From Lachnospiraceae bacterium (lineage in GTDB: Bacteria > Bacillota > Clostridia > Lachnospirales > Lachnospiraceae), in NCBI GenBank assembly GCA_022483465.1, contig JAKVNF010000004.1, positions 1 through 64,000 of the forward strand: DNA of 64,000 nucleotides, written 5' to 3'. The notes under the pieces were generated by a model. The model was given only the letters and a program-made list of their open reading frames with translations, had not been told where the DNA came from and made no database searches. Made by a program: the position numbers and the translations under genes. This document shows, one piece after another, positions 41,060 through 51,572 of this stretch (its first letter is position 1; each line of letters opens with the position of its first letter).

Positions 41060-42436
41060 ATGACAGCATCTGACAACTTACAGCACCCCAATCTCTCCCT
41101 GCAAGGCGGGGATCCCGATCTTGCCATGACCGGGGAGCTCCTCACCTTTCTCGAGAAGAGTCCTACCTGCTTTCAGGCGGTGGAAAACTTCAGCAAGGCC
41201 CTGCACTTCAAGGGCTACACCTATCTTGCGGAGGAGACCGTCTGGAACCTCGTCCCCGGCGGAAAGTACTACACCACCCGGAACGGCTCCTCTGTGATCG
41301 CCTTCCGCATCCCGGAGGGCAGCATCTCCGGCTTCCAGATCGCCGCCTCCCACAGCGACTCCCCGACCTTCAAGATCAAGGCCAATCCCGAGCTCACAGA
41401 GGGGTCGGCCTATGTCCGCCTCAACGCGGAGCCCTACGGCGGCATGCTGATGTCCACCTGGTTTGACCGGCCCCTGTCCGTGGCAGGAAGGGTCCTTGCC
41501 AGGGACGGCAAAGACGGTGTCCGGGAGATCCCGGTGGTTGTGGACCGGGACCTTCTCCTCATCCCCTCGGTTGCCATCCACATGAACCGGGAGGCCAACA
41601 CCGGCTTTGCCTACAACGCGCAGACGGATCTTTTGCCCCTTCTGGGGGAGGGCTCCGATGCCGGTTCCCTTGCCAAAATCGTCGCCAGTGCTGCCGGCGT
41701 GACACCGAAGGATATCCTCTCCAGCGATCTCTTCCTCTATGTCCGGGGCCGTGGGTGCGTCTGGGGCGCTTCCTCCGAATTTGTCTCCGCGGGACACCTG
41801 GATGATCTCCAGTGCGCCTTTTCAACCTTCCGGGGCTTTGTCTCCTCAGAGGGCAGGAAGGCCTCCTGCGTCCCAGTCTTTGCCTGCTTCGACAACGAGG
41901 AAGTCGGAAGCCGCACCAAGCAGGGTGCCGACTCCACCTTCCTCTCCGACGTGCTCTCCAGGATCGCGGAGGCCACGGGCCTTTCCGGTGAGGGGTATCA
42001 CGCGGCCCTTGCAAGGAGCTTCATGATCTCCGCGGACAATGCCCACGCCGTGCACCCGAACCACCCGGAAAAAGCTGATCCCGCCAACCGTCCCCTCATG
42101 AACCACGGCATCGTGATCAAGTACCACGCGGGGCAGAAGTACACGACGGACGCCGTCTCCGCCGCGCTGTTCAAGCTCCTGTGCCAGAAGGCGGAGGTCC
42201 CCTTCCAGGAGTTCACAAACCGCTCCGACATGGCAGGCGGCTCCACCCTTGGAAACCTCTCCAACGCCCACGTCTCCCTGAACACCGTGGACATCGGCCT
42301 GCCGCAGCTTGCCATGCACTCGGCCTTTGAGACAGCTGGCGTGCGCGACACCGGGTATCTTGTCCGGGCCTTGCGGCTGTTCTACTCTGCAAGTCTTCAG
42401 CGGGAGGGAAACCGGCTCTCCTGGGTCACCGACTGA
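41060..42436 (+). CDS. M18-family aminopeptidase
   Basis: IAASHSDSPTFKIK; CFDNEEVGSRTKQGADSTFL; SADNAHAVHPNHPEKADPANRPLMNHGIVIKYHAGQKYTTD. Confidence 0.9.
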   Translation: MTASDNLQHPNLSLQGGDPDLAMTGELLTFLEKSPTCFQAVENFSKALHFKGYTYLAEETVWNLVPGGKYYTTRNGSSVIAFRIPEGSISGFQIAASHSDSPTFKIKANPELTEGSAYVRLNAEPYGGMLMSTWFDRPLSVAGRVLARDGKDGVREIPVVVDRDLLLIPSVAIHMNREANTGFAYNAQTDLLPLLGEGSDAGSLAKIVASAAGVTPKDILSSDLFLYVRGRGCVWGASSEFVSAGHLDDLQCAFSTFRGFVSSEGRKASCVPVFACFDNEEVGSRTKQGADSTFLSDVLSRIAEATGLSGEGYHAALARSFMISADNAHAVHPNHPEKADPANRPLMNHGIVIKYHAGQKYTTDAVSAALFKLLCQKAEVPFQEFTNRSDMAGGSTLGNLSNAHVSLNTVDIGLPQLAMHSAFETAGVRDTGYLVRALRLFYSASLQREGNRLSWVTD

Positions 42437-42449
42437 AACGTTTCCCAAA

Positions 42450-42488
42450 TGGTAGCGGAGCACTTCCCGAAGGAGGTGCTCCGCTTTT
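42450..42488. terminator. Intrinsic terminator hairpin
   Basis: AGCGGAGCAC TTCCCGAAGGAG GTGCTCCGCTTTTTTT. Confidence 0.8.
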
Positions 42489-42507
42489 TTTCATTTCACT
42501 GTTTGAT

Positions 42508-43449
42508 TTATGATGCCTTTGCCGGAAGGTGCCCGTCCAGGAAGGCGATGATGCCGTCTGCAACCTCGGCCTTGATGTCCCGGTAGTTGTGGATCTCATG
42601 GCGGTAGCCGCTGTAGAGCTTTGTGGTGACCTCATGGCCCGAGTCAATCAGCCAGTTGGAGACCTCATAGACACCCTTTCCGTACTGACCCACCGGGTCC
42701 TGGTCGCCGGCAATGTTGTAGATGGGAAGAGCCTTCGGGACCTTTGCCGCCCAGTCCGGTCCCGTGATGTCAAGCAGCATCTGGATGAAGTACAGCATGG
42801 CCTGATTCGTGGTGGGTCTTGTGAAGGCGTCAAAGGGATCCATCGCGTGGTCCTTCTGGACATAGGGATCCGAGCAGATCCACTCATTGCCAAGCTTCAC
42901 GCCCTCGGTGCACCGGCCGAACATCCAGCCCATCATCTGATTTGCGATCTCCGGGTCGGAGCGCTTGGCACCGCCCTCGTCGCAGATCTTCTGTGCAAGC
43001 TTCTCCGCCTCCTCGCCGTTTGGCCAGGTGCCGGAGGTGCCGCAGATCACAATGCCGTCCAGCTCGTCCCCATAGGCTGCGGCAAAATCCCTGGTGATGA
43101 AGGAGCCCATGCTGTGCCCGTACATAAAATACGGCAGGTTCGGGTACTTCTCCTTTGTGAGCTTCATGAGGGTGTGCTCATCCTCGCGCATCGTGTGGCA
43201 GCCCTTGTCGCCCCAGTCTCCCCAGGTGTTGTTCTCCATGGCGGTCTTGCCGTGACCCACATGGTCATCTGCCGTCACAATATAGCCCGCCTCACACAAG
43301 CGCACGATCAGGTACAGATACCGGCGGGAGTGCTCGCCGAAGCCGTGCACCAGCTGAACAATCCCCTTCGGTTTGGCCGCCGGAACATAGATCCACCCCT
43401 GTACGGTATCACGGCCATTGTAAGACGGAAAACTCACTTCATGCAGCAT
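42508..43449 (-). CDS. Alpha/beta hydrolase (lysophospholipase-like)
   Basis: GIVQLVHGFGEHSRRYLYLIVRLCEAGYIVTADDHVGHGKTA; YFMYGHSMGSFITRDFAAAY. Confidence 0.85.
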   Translation of the reverse strand: MLHEVSFPSYNGRDTVQGWIYVPAAKPKGIVQLVHGFGEHSRRYLYLIVRLCEAGYIVTADDHVGHGKTAMENNTWGDWGDKGCHTMREDEHTLMKLTKEKYPNLPYFMYGHSMGSFITRDFAAAYGDELDGIVICGTSGTWPNGEEAEKLAQKICDEGGAKRSDPEIANQMMGWMFGRCTEGVKLGNEWICSDPYVQKDHAMDPFDAFTRPTTNQAMLYFIQMLLDITGPDWAAKVPKALPIYNIAGDQDPVGQYGKGVYEVSNWLIDSGHEVTTKLYSGYRHEIHNYRDIKAEVADGIIAFLDGHLPAKAS

Positions 43450-43701
43450 GGAAACCCTCCTTTTCCCACCCCGAGGAAGTCAAAAAGAGCAGGGACCACC
43501 GGGCTGTCATCAGCCTGTGTCTCCTGCTCTCTCTTCTCGCGGGTCGTGTCTGAAATTGTCCTACATCCCCATTCTACCTGCCGTCTCCGACAATGTAAAC
43601 AGAAATCAGGCAACTTTGCAGGACATTTTTGGAGATCTGCACAAATTCGGAGTAAACAAAGAACGGACTGCCGGTTTCCGGCAATCCGTTCTCCTGATCA
43701 T

Positions 43702-44124
43702 TCAGTTCAGCTGCTTTCCCTTGAACTTGAGTCGTGACAGGGCTCTTGCAAGGGCAGCCTGGGTCGTGCGGTACTCGACCATGGACTGCTTCTGGCGCAG
43801 CCGCTCCTTGGCGCGGTCCAGTGCTTCCTGCGCTCTGCGGGCATCCAGCTCGTCCTTGGTCTCGCAGGTCTCCACCAGGCAGGTGGCACGGTTGTTGGCA
43901 AACACCATGGAGCCGAAACCCGCGACCACGCGGATCCAGCTGCCGTCCTCCTGCTGGATGGCCAGCTCTCCGGGCTCGAGCGCCACGATCATCTCCTGAT
44001 GGTGGGGCAGGAAGGAGAGACTTCCGTCGACCGTATTCACGATGAGATTTCTTGCTCTCCCCGCGTAGAACTGCTTTTCCTCGGCAATCACGCGCAGGTA
44101 GAACCATTTGGATGTTTCAGCCAT
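43702..44124 (-). CDS. atpC: ATP synthase F1 epsilon subunit
   Basis: FYLRVIAEEKQFYAGRARNLIVNTVDGSLSFLPHHQEMIVALEPGELAI; last gene of the operon. Confidence 0.9.
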   Translation of the reverse strand: MAETSKWFYLRVIAEEKQFYAGRARNLIVNTVDGSLSFLPHHQEMIVALEPGELAIQQEDGSWIRVVAGFGSMVFANNRATCLVETCETKDELDARRAQEALDRAKERLRQKQSMVEYRTTQAALARALSRLKFKGKQLN

Positions 44125-44140
44125 ATGTCCCCCTGACCGC

Positions 44141-45529
<1,389 letters not shown>

Positions 45530-45542
45530 TCAGGCTCCTTTC

Positions 45543-46466
45543 TTATGACTTTGCAGCCTTTGCGGCGCGCTCGAGCTGCTCTTTCCTTGCCCGTGCGCCG
45601 GCAGCCACCTCCGTGATCTCCTGGGTGATGGCCGCCTGTCTCTCCCGGTTGTACGCGATCTGCAGCTGGGAGAGGAGCTTCTGGCCAGCCTTGTTTGCGG
45701 AATCCATGGCCTGCATGCGGGAGCTGTGCTCCGAGCAGTAGGACTCCACCAGGGCGCTGTAGATGTAGCCGGACAGGAAGTCCGGGACGATGTTGTCGAG
45801 CAGAGTCTCCGGGTCCGGATACATGGCGAACTCCTCCTGCCGCGCCGCGCCGACAGGCTGGGCGAAGATCTTGCTGTTGAGACGGACCAGGGGCAAAAGC
45901 TGCACAATCTCGGTCTGCGTCTCCATGGAGTTCTTCATGCGGGTGTAGATGATGTACACCTCATCGATCTTGCCGGTGGTGAACAAATCCAGCATGATCG
46001 CAGCGATCTGGCGGGACTTGTCCAGCGTCGGCTTCTGGGCCGTGTAGTGGAACTGCTCATCCACGTTGACGCCGCGATGGGCGAACCAGGCACGTCCGAC
46101 CTCGCCGATGACGTACAGGCGGTCGTTGGTGTCCGGACGGAACTGGTCCATCGTCAGCTTCAGGACGTTGTGGTTGTAGGCACCGGCCAGGCCCTTGTCG
46201 GCGGTCACACAGATCACCGCGCGCCGCGCATTCGAGGTGTTCACCTCCTGGCGGCTGTCCAGGAACGGATGGTGGAACTCCGGCGGAAGATGGCGCAGGA
46301 CGCGGGCGAACATGGACTCCAGAGCCAGGAAATAGGGCTCTGTCGCCGCCAGCGATGCCTTGGCGTTGTTCATTTTTGTGGAGGAGATCAGGTACATCGC
46401 ATTCGTGATCTTCAGGGTGTTCTGAATGCTCCCGATCCGCTCCTTGATCTCACGTGTTGAGGACAT
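45543..46466 (-). CDS. atpG: ATP synthase F1 gamma subunit
   Basis: MSSTREIKERIGSIQNTLKITNAMYLISSTKM; VTADKGLAGAYNHNVLK; AYNRERQAAITQEITEVAAGA. Confidence 0.95.
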   Translation of the reverse strand: MSSTREIKERIGSIQNTLKITNAMYLISSTKMNNAKASLAATEPYFLALESMFARVLRHLPPEFHHPFLDSRQEVNTSNARRAVICVTADKGLAGAYNHNVLKLTMDQFRPDTNDRLYVIGEVGRAWFAHRGVNVDEQFHYTAQKPTLDKSRQIAAIMLDLFTTGKIDEVYIIYTRMKNSMETQTEIVQLLPLVRLNSKIFAQPVGAARQEEFAMYPDPETLLDNIVPDFLSGYIYSALVESYCSEHSSRMQAMDSANKAGQKLLSQLQIAYNRERQAAITQEITEVAAGARARKEQLERAAKAAKS

Positions 46467-46478
46467 CTTCGCCTCTCT

Positions 46479-48281
46479 TTACTGTGCTGCCGGTGCGGCG
46501 GCTTCCTGCTTTCCTGCCTGATAGCTCTTGTCGAACTCGTCGCAGTCCTTCAGGATCTCGTCCTTCACCGGGTCCTCGAGGCGTCCCGTCTTTGCCAGCT
46601 CATTTGCCACTTCCGGGTGCTTCTCCGCAAAGAAGGCCAGGAGCTTGCCCTGGTAGTCCTTCACTTCCTTGGCCGGCAGGTTCATGAACTTCTTGCCCTC
46701 GCCGGCAACCAGCGTGATGACCTCATCTGCCATGGACATCGGGTGCTCCAGGGGCTGCTTCAAAAGCTCCATCAGCGCCGCGCCCTGGCGCAGCTGGTTT
46801 GTGGTGGCCTCATCCAGATCGGAAGAGAACTGGGTGAAGACCTGCATGTCGCGGTACTGGGCCAGGTCGATACGAAGGGAGCCGGAGGCTTTCTTCATGG
46901 CCTTGGTCTGGGCGGCACCGCCGACACGGGAGACCGAGAGACCGACGTTCACGGCAGGGCGCTGGCCCTCGAAGAACAGGTCGGACTCCAGGAAGATCTG
47001 GCCGTCGGTGATGGAAATGACGTTGGTCGGAATGTAGGCAGACACATCGCCATCCTGGGTCTCGATGATGGGCAGGGCCGTGATGGAACCGCCGCCGAGC
47101 TCATCGGAGAGCCGGGAGCTCCGCTCCAGAAGTCTGGAATGGAGATAGAAGACGTCACCGGGATATGCCTCACGTCCCGGGGATCTGCCGAGCAGCAGGG
47201 ACAGGGCACGGTATGCAACCGCGTGCTTGGACAGGTCATCGTAGACGATGAGCACGTCCCGTCCCTTGTGCATGAAGTACTCGGCAAGGCTGGTCGCTGC
47301 ATAGGGTGCGACGTACTGGAGCGGTGCCGGGTCACTTGCGGTGGAGCTCACGACGATGGAGTAGTCCATTGCGCCGTGGGTGCGCAGCGTATTCACCAGG
47401 GTCGCAACCGTGGAGGCCTTCTGGCCGATTGCCACGTAGATGCAGATGCAGTTCTGGCCCTTCTGGTTCAGGATCGTATCGATCGCGATACTGGTCTTTC
47501 CGGTCTGGCGGTCGCCGATGATGAGCTCACGCTGGCCTCTGCCGATCGGGAACATGCTGTCGATGGCGAGGATACCGGTCTGCAGGGGCTCGGAGACGCT
47601 CTTTCTGTCCACAATGCCCGGTGCCGGCTCCTCGATGGGACGGTACTCGCCGCCCTCGAGGGCGGGGCCGCCGTCGATCGGTGCGCCCAGCGCATTGACT
47701 ACACGGCCGAGGTAATCCTCGGAGCAGACGATGCCGGCGCGCTTGCCGGTACCCGTCACCCGGGAACCCTCACCGATCGTGCCCTCCTCATCGAAGAGGA
47801 TGGCGCCGATGTTGTCGCGGCCGATGTTCTGGACCATGCCCTTGACGCCGTTCTCAAAGACGACGATCTCGCCGTACTGGGCATGCTCAAGACCCTTGAT
47901 GGTGACGATGCCGTCACCGGCGGTCTCCACAAAGCCAACCTCGTTCTTCTCCGCGATGACCTTGAAGTCATCCACTGCGGAGCGAAGGATCGACATGATG
48001 GCCTTGTCGGAGCGCTCGGCGGCTGCCTTCTGCCTTGCGGCATCGATGCGGTTCTCAAACTGCCGCTCCCGGCCTCTGGTGCTCCAGTCGTACTCATCCG
48101 AGCCCACATCCAGGATGAAGCCGCCGTGGACAGCGGGCTCAATGCGGACGTCGATGAGGACATCCGCCACCTTATATTTCTTCTGTAAAAAGTCCCTGAA
48201 TCCCTGCAGCTGATCCTGTGACGGCTCCGTCACACAGCGCAGCACGGCCTTCAGGGCGCCATTGTCTAACTTTTCGCTCAT
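46479..48281 (-). CDS. atpA: ATP synthase F1 alpha subunit with N-terminal delta-C-terminal-like extension
   Basis: 600 aa; IGDRQTGKTSIAIDTILNQKG P-loop; N-term RCVTEPSQDQLQGFRDFLQKKYKVADVLIDVRIEPAVHGGFILDVGSDEYDWSTRGRERQFENRI precedes alpha core KNEVGFVETAGDGIVTIKGLEHAQYGE. Confidence 0.93.
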   Translation of the reverse strand: MSEKLDNGALKAVLRCVTEPSQDQLQGFRDFLQKKYKVADVLIDVRIEPAVHGGFILDVGSDEYDWSTRGRERQFENRIDAARQKAAAERSDKAIMSILRSAVDDFKVIAEKNEVGFVETAGDGIVTIKGLEHAQYGEIVVFENGVKGMVQNIGRDNIGAILFDEEGTIGEGSRVTGTGKRAGIVCSEDYLGRVVNALGAPIDGGPALEGGEYRPIEEPAPGIVDRKSVSEPLQTGILAIDSMFPIGRGQRELIIGDRQTGKTSIAIDTILNQKGQNCICIYVAIGQKASTVATLVNTLRTHGAMDYSIVVSSTASDPAPLQYVAPYAATSLAEYFMHKGRDVLIVYDDLSKHAVAYRALSLLLGRSPGREAYPGDVFYLHSRLLERSSRLSDELGGGSITALPIIETQDGDVSAYIPTNVISITDGQIFLESDLFFEGQRPAVNVGLSVSRVGGAAQTKAMKKASGSLRIDLAQYRDMQVFTQFSSDLDEATTNQLRQGAALMELLKQPLEHPMSMADEVITLVAGEGKKFMNLPAKEVKDYQGKLLAFFAEKHPEVANELAKTGRLEDPVKDEILKDCDEFDKSYQAGKQEAAAPAAQ

Positions 48282-48308
48282 ATCTTACCTTCCCGGCCAC
48301 GCGCACGA

Positions 48309-48812
48309 TCAGTTCTGCTTCGGATCTTTGCTGACCTGCTTCAAGAAGTCATCGTAGAGCTTCTCGTCGCTCTGCGCCTCTGCGATCTTGGCAGCGGCGT
48401 CCTTGACCATATCGGAGATCTCCTCCTCGGCCTTGTGCTTCTCCTGATCGGCTGCCGCCTGGGCCTTCTTTCTGGCCTCTGCGACGATCTCGTTGGACTT
48501 GCCGTTGGCATCGGCAACGATGCGGTCGTACTCCGCACCGGCATCCTTTCTGGCCGCAGCGAGCTTTTCCTGACGATCCGCCTCGATCTCCTTGATGGAG
48601 TTCTCGTACTGATCCTTCAGGGCATTGGCATCCTGACGGGTGCGCTCTGCATCGGCGTACTTCGCCTTGATCTCCTCATCCCGCTTGTTCAGGATGTTGT
48701 GGACCGGCTTGAACAGGAACTTCCTGATCAGTACGTAGAGGATCAGGAGGTTGATGATGGTCCACAGAATGTCGATATCAATACGTAACATTTTTTCGTT
48801 TCCTTTCCGCAC
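48309..48812 (-). CDS. atpF: ATP synthase Fo b subunit
   Basis: IDILWTIINLLILYVLIRKFLFKPVHNILNKRDEEIKAKYADAERTRQDANALKDQYE. Confidence 0.92.
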   Translation of the reverse strand: MRKGNEKMLRIDIDILWTIINLLILYVLIRKFLFKPVHNILNKRDEEIKAKYADAERTRQDANALKDQYENSIKEIEADRQEKLAAARKDAGAEYDRIVADANGKSNEIVAEARKKAQAAADQEKHKAEEEISDMVKDAAAKIAEAQSDEKLYDDFLKQVSKDPKQN

Positions 48813-48854
48813 GTTCTACCGGAAAGCCCGAGGCTCCCCTTGCCCGGTACCAGA

Positions 48855-49073
48855 TCAAAGCATGAAGATGATCAGAATACCGAGAACGAAACCGTAGATG
48901 GCGGTTGCCTCTGCGAGTGCGGAACCAAGGAGCAGGATTCTCATGATCTTGTTGTCCGCCTCAGGCTGTCTTGCGATGGCATCCACGGCGTGGGCTGTTG
49001 CCATGCCGATACCGATACCTGCACCGATGCAGGCAAGTGCTGCGATTCCCGCGCCAATTGCTGTTAAACTCAT
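48855..49073 (-). CDS. atpE: ATP synthase Fo c subunit
   Basis: 72 aa; [52 protein letters not shown]. Confidence 0.95.
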   Translation of the reverse strand: MSLTAIGAGIAALACIGAGIGIGMATAHAVDAIARQPEADNKIMRILLLGSALAEATAIYGFVLGILIIFML

Positions 49074-49142
49074 AGTTTTTCCTCCTGTGCCTGTTCTCAG
49101 GCATCTGTATCTAACGACCGATTGATCGAAAGCTGTTGCATG

Positions 49143-49889
49143 TTATGCGGCCAAAGCCTTCTGTTTCTTTTTCTTCTTTTCCTTCTTCTCGGACGGTGCC
49201 GCGGGCTCCACAGCCTCCTGGATGAACAGGCCGGTCAGGAACACGAAGACATATGCCTGGATGAAGCCATCGAAGATATCGAAGTAGAGTGAGAAGATAA
49301 TGGGAACGCCCACCGGAATCAGCATCTCAATCAGCTCCATGATGACAAAGGAGCCGAGGACGTTGCCGAACAGTCGCATGCAGAGCGAGAGCGGACGGAT
49401 GAAGATCTCCAGGACATTGATCGGTGCCACGATGGCGATGGGCTCTGCAAAGCTGTGTGCCCAGCCCTTGACGCCTCTTGCACGGATGCCGGCGGCCTCG
49501 ATGAGGACGATGCTCATCACGGCCAGGCCGATCGTGACGTTCAGGTCCTTGGTCGGCGGCTTCATGCCCAGAAGGCCCATGATGTTTGCCAAACCGATGT
49601 AGATCAGGACCGTGCCCAGATACTCACTGTACTGCTTGCCGTAGGGCCCGAGGATCTCCCCGGTGAAGTTGTCGATAAAGGTCACGAAGGCCTCCACGAC
49701 GAGCTGCTTCTTTGACGGGTTCTGCACCGTCATCCCGTGGGTGAGCCAGATTGCGAGGAGCACCAGAATTGCCATCACCACCCACGTGATCACCACCGAC
49801 TCGGCGACCGGAATGCCGCCGAAGAGCGGGATCGTGAAGGCGGTGTCGACGTTCAGCCGCTCCACCAGTTCACTTGCCATTGACTTCAT
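49143..49889 (-). CDS. atpB: ATP synthase Fo a subunit
   Basis: PLSLCMRLFGNVLGSFVIMELIEMLIP; FDGFIQAYVFVFLTGLFIQEAVE. Confidence 0.95.
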   Translation of the reverse strand: MKSMASELVERLNVDTAFTIPLFGGIPVAESVVITWVVMAILVLLAIWLTHGMTVQNPSKKQLVVEAFVTFIDNFTGEILGPYGKQYSEYLGTVLIYIGLANIMGLLGMKPPTKDLNVTIGLAVMSIVLIEAAGIRARGVKGWAHSFAEPIAIVAPINVLEIFIRPLSLCMRLFGNVLGSFVIMELIEMLIPVGVPIIFSLYFDIFDGFIQAYVFVFLTGLFIQEAVEPAAPSEKKEKKKKKQKALAA

Positions 49890-50014
49890 GTGTTTACCTT
49901 CCTTCTTGCGGAAATGGCGCGAACGCGCGCCATTCGCTATTCTATTCGCTTTCCAGCGAAAAACCCGCCAGATTCTGCAGCCCGTGCGACAAAACAGGAC
50001 TTATTTCCTAATCA

Positions 50015-50690
50015 GTACCACCAGCTTTGCTGGTGGTCTGTGTTCGCCCCTCCGGGGCTTACCGGTGCGTTTCCGCCTAAAGGCGGTCTAGCAAACCGTT
50101 CTTACATTACTGGTGGCCGCCTAAAGGCGGCTCCCTTTTTGACTACTTTTCGGGATCTCCTTCCAGTCGATCCCTTTCGTACTGTTCTGCAATATACTTC
50201 TTGATTGTCTCTTCATTGACATTTCCCACCGTTTCGCAATAGTAGCCTCTTGCCCAGAAATGTCTGTCGTATCTTTGGCGATATTCTGGATGCTTGTCGA
50301 AGATCATGAGAGAACTTTTTCCTTTGATGCGGCCAACTACCTTTGCCACACTCATTTTCGGTGGGATCGACACATACATATGTACATGATCAGGCAAGGT
50401 GGCCGCTTTGATAATCGTGACTCCTTCCATCTTGCAGACCTTCCCTATAATTTCGCCTATTTCCTTCCGCAGCTCCCCGAACATTACTTTTCGTCTATAC
50501 TTCGGAATGAACACTATATGATATGTGCAGTTATATCGACTGTGTGCTAAACTCAAATCGTCCATGGGCGCCTCCGCTGTCTTGAAGTGGTTTGCTAGAC
50601 CTACTTCATTGTACAGCGGAGGCTGTTTTTTGTTACTCCGCTTGCCGCCACGGGCTTCTGTCACTCCCCCAGCTCCGCTGGGGGATTAAG
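50015..50690 (-). mobile_element. IS200/IS605-type element (tnpA only), ends approximate
   Basis: TnpA gene flanked by multiple hairpins (ACCACCAGCTTTGCTGGTGGT; CCGCCTAAAGGCGG; CCCCCAGCTCCGCTGGGGG) and by inverted GGTCTAGCAAACC / GGTTTGCTAGACC. Confidence 0.7.
50143..50565 (-). CDS. tnpA: IS200/IS605 TnpA (Y1 HUH transposase)
   Basis: MDDLSLAHSRYNCTYHIVFIPKYRRKVMFGELRKEIGEII...LPDHVHMYVSIPPKMSVAKVVGRIKGKSSLMIF. Confidence 0.93.
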   Translation of the reverse strand: MDDLSLAHSRYNCTYHIVFIPKYRRKVMFGELRKEIGEIIGKVCKMEGVTIIKAATLPDHVHMYVSIPPKMSVAKVVGRIKGKSSLMIFDKHPEYRQRYDRHFWARGYYCETVGNVNEETIKKYIAEQYERDRLEGDPEK

Positions 50691-50716
50691 ATCTGTTTCA
50701 TTTAGTGCAGCCCGCT

Positions 50717-51259
50717 TTACGGCTGGGCCGGATCCCTCTGAAAGACCAGCGATTGGACGTTGTCATCCGCGTCATACTGGATCCAGAGCAGGTACGCGGT
50801 ATCCTCCGCATCCTGGTAGAAGTCGACGCCGCCCGCCTTCTCGGCGGAGGCAGCAAGGACAAAGGCCTCACCCAGTTTTCCCGCAACGATCGATCTGGGA
50901 TCGCCCACCTTCACGTTGTGAAAGCGCACGGCACCGGAGTCAGCCGTCACCACCAGGGGGAGCTGACCCTCCGTTCTCGTGTAGTAGAGATCGTCCGCAT
51001 CCAGCACGGTAAGGCTCCGAAGTACGGTCTCATCGACCTTGCTGGTCTTGGACGAAGACGAACTGCCGCCGGAGGCCGCCTGTTCCATCGCCTTGTTTAG
51101 GGTCTCCTGGTCGGTGACCAGGCCCTTTTTCGTCAGCGTGACCCCCGGCGGAACCGGGGCGGTCTTTGCCTTTGCCGATGCGGCAAGGCTGTTCTGGGCA
51201 ACAAGGAGCGCCGCTGCAAGAAGCAGTGCCGCGCCCCTTTTGAATGGGATCCTTTGCAT
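50717..51259 (-). CDS. Secreted hypothetical protein
   Basis: MQRIPFKRGAALLLAAALLVAQNSLAASAKA signal peptide; no domain recognised. Confidence 0.6.
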   Translation of the reverse strand: MQRIPFKRGAALLLAAALLVAQNSLAASAKAKTAPVPPGVTLTKKGLVTDQETLNKAMEQAASGGSSSSSKTSKVDETVLRSLTVLDADDLYYTRTEGQLPLVVTADSGAVRFHNVKVGDPRSIVAGKLGEAFVLAASAEKAGGVDFYQDAEDTAYLLWIQYDADDNVQSLVFQRDPAQP

Positions 51260-51572
51260 CACCTGCCCCCTCCCCCCGGGGCCCTTGTGACAGCACCCGG
51301 CTTGACGGCTTGCATTATAGCACAGGCGCGGATGGGAAGTCATCCGGGCGGGTTAGGATATGTTCAGAATTTTTCTACATTCTTAATATTTTCACCGACG
51401 GTTTCAGTGACATCTGACGATTTTGCCTGGGTCAATGCCGCTTCTGCCGCCGACCGGTCTTTCCCGCTTGCCCCGACAGTGAAACCCATTATACTGAAGC
51501 CGTAGGGATGCGTAAAACGCATTTTTGACATAGTCATCATCAGGATTTGATATTTCAGAGAGTGAGCGCGGG

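Noticed and set aside
48855-49073. Possible Na+-coupled c subunit
   Set aside because: The position matching the Gln of Na+-type c rings is Ile here and the motif is AEATAIY, so proton coupling is more likely
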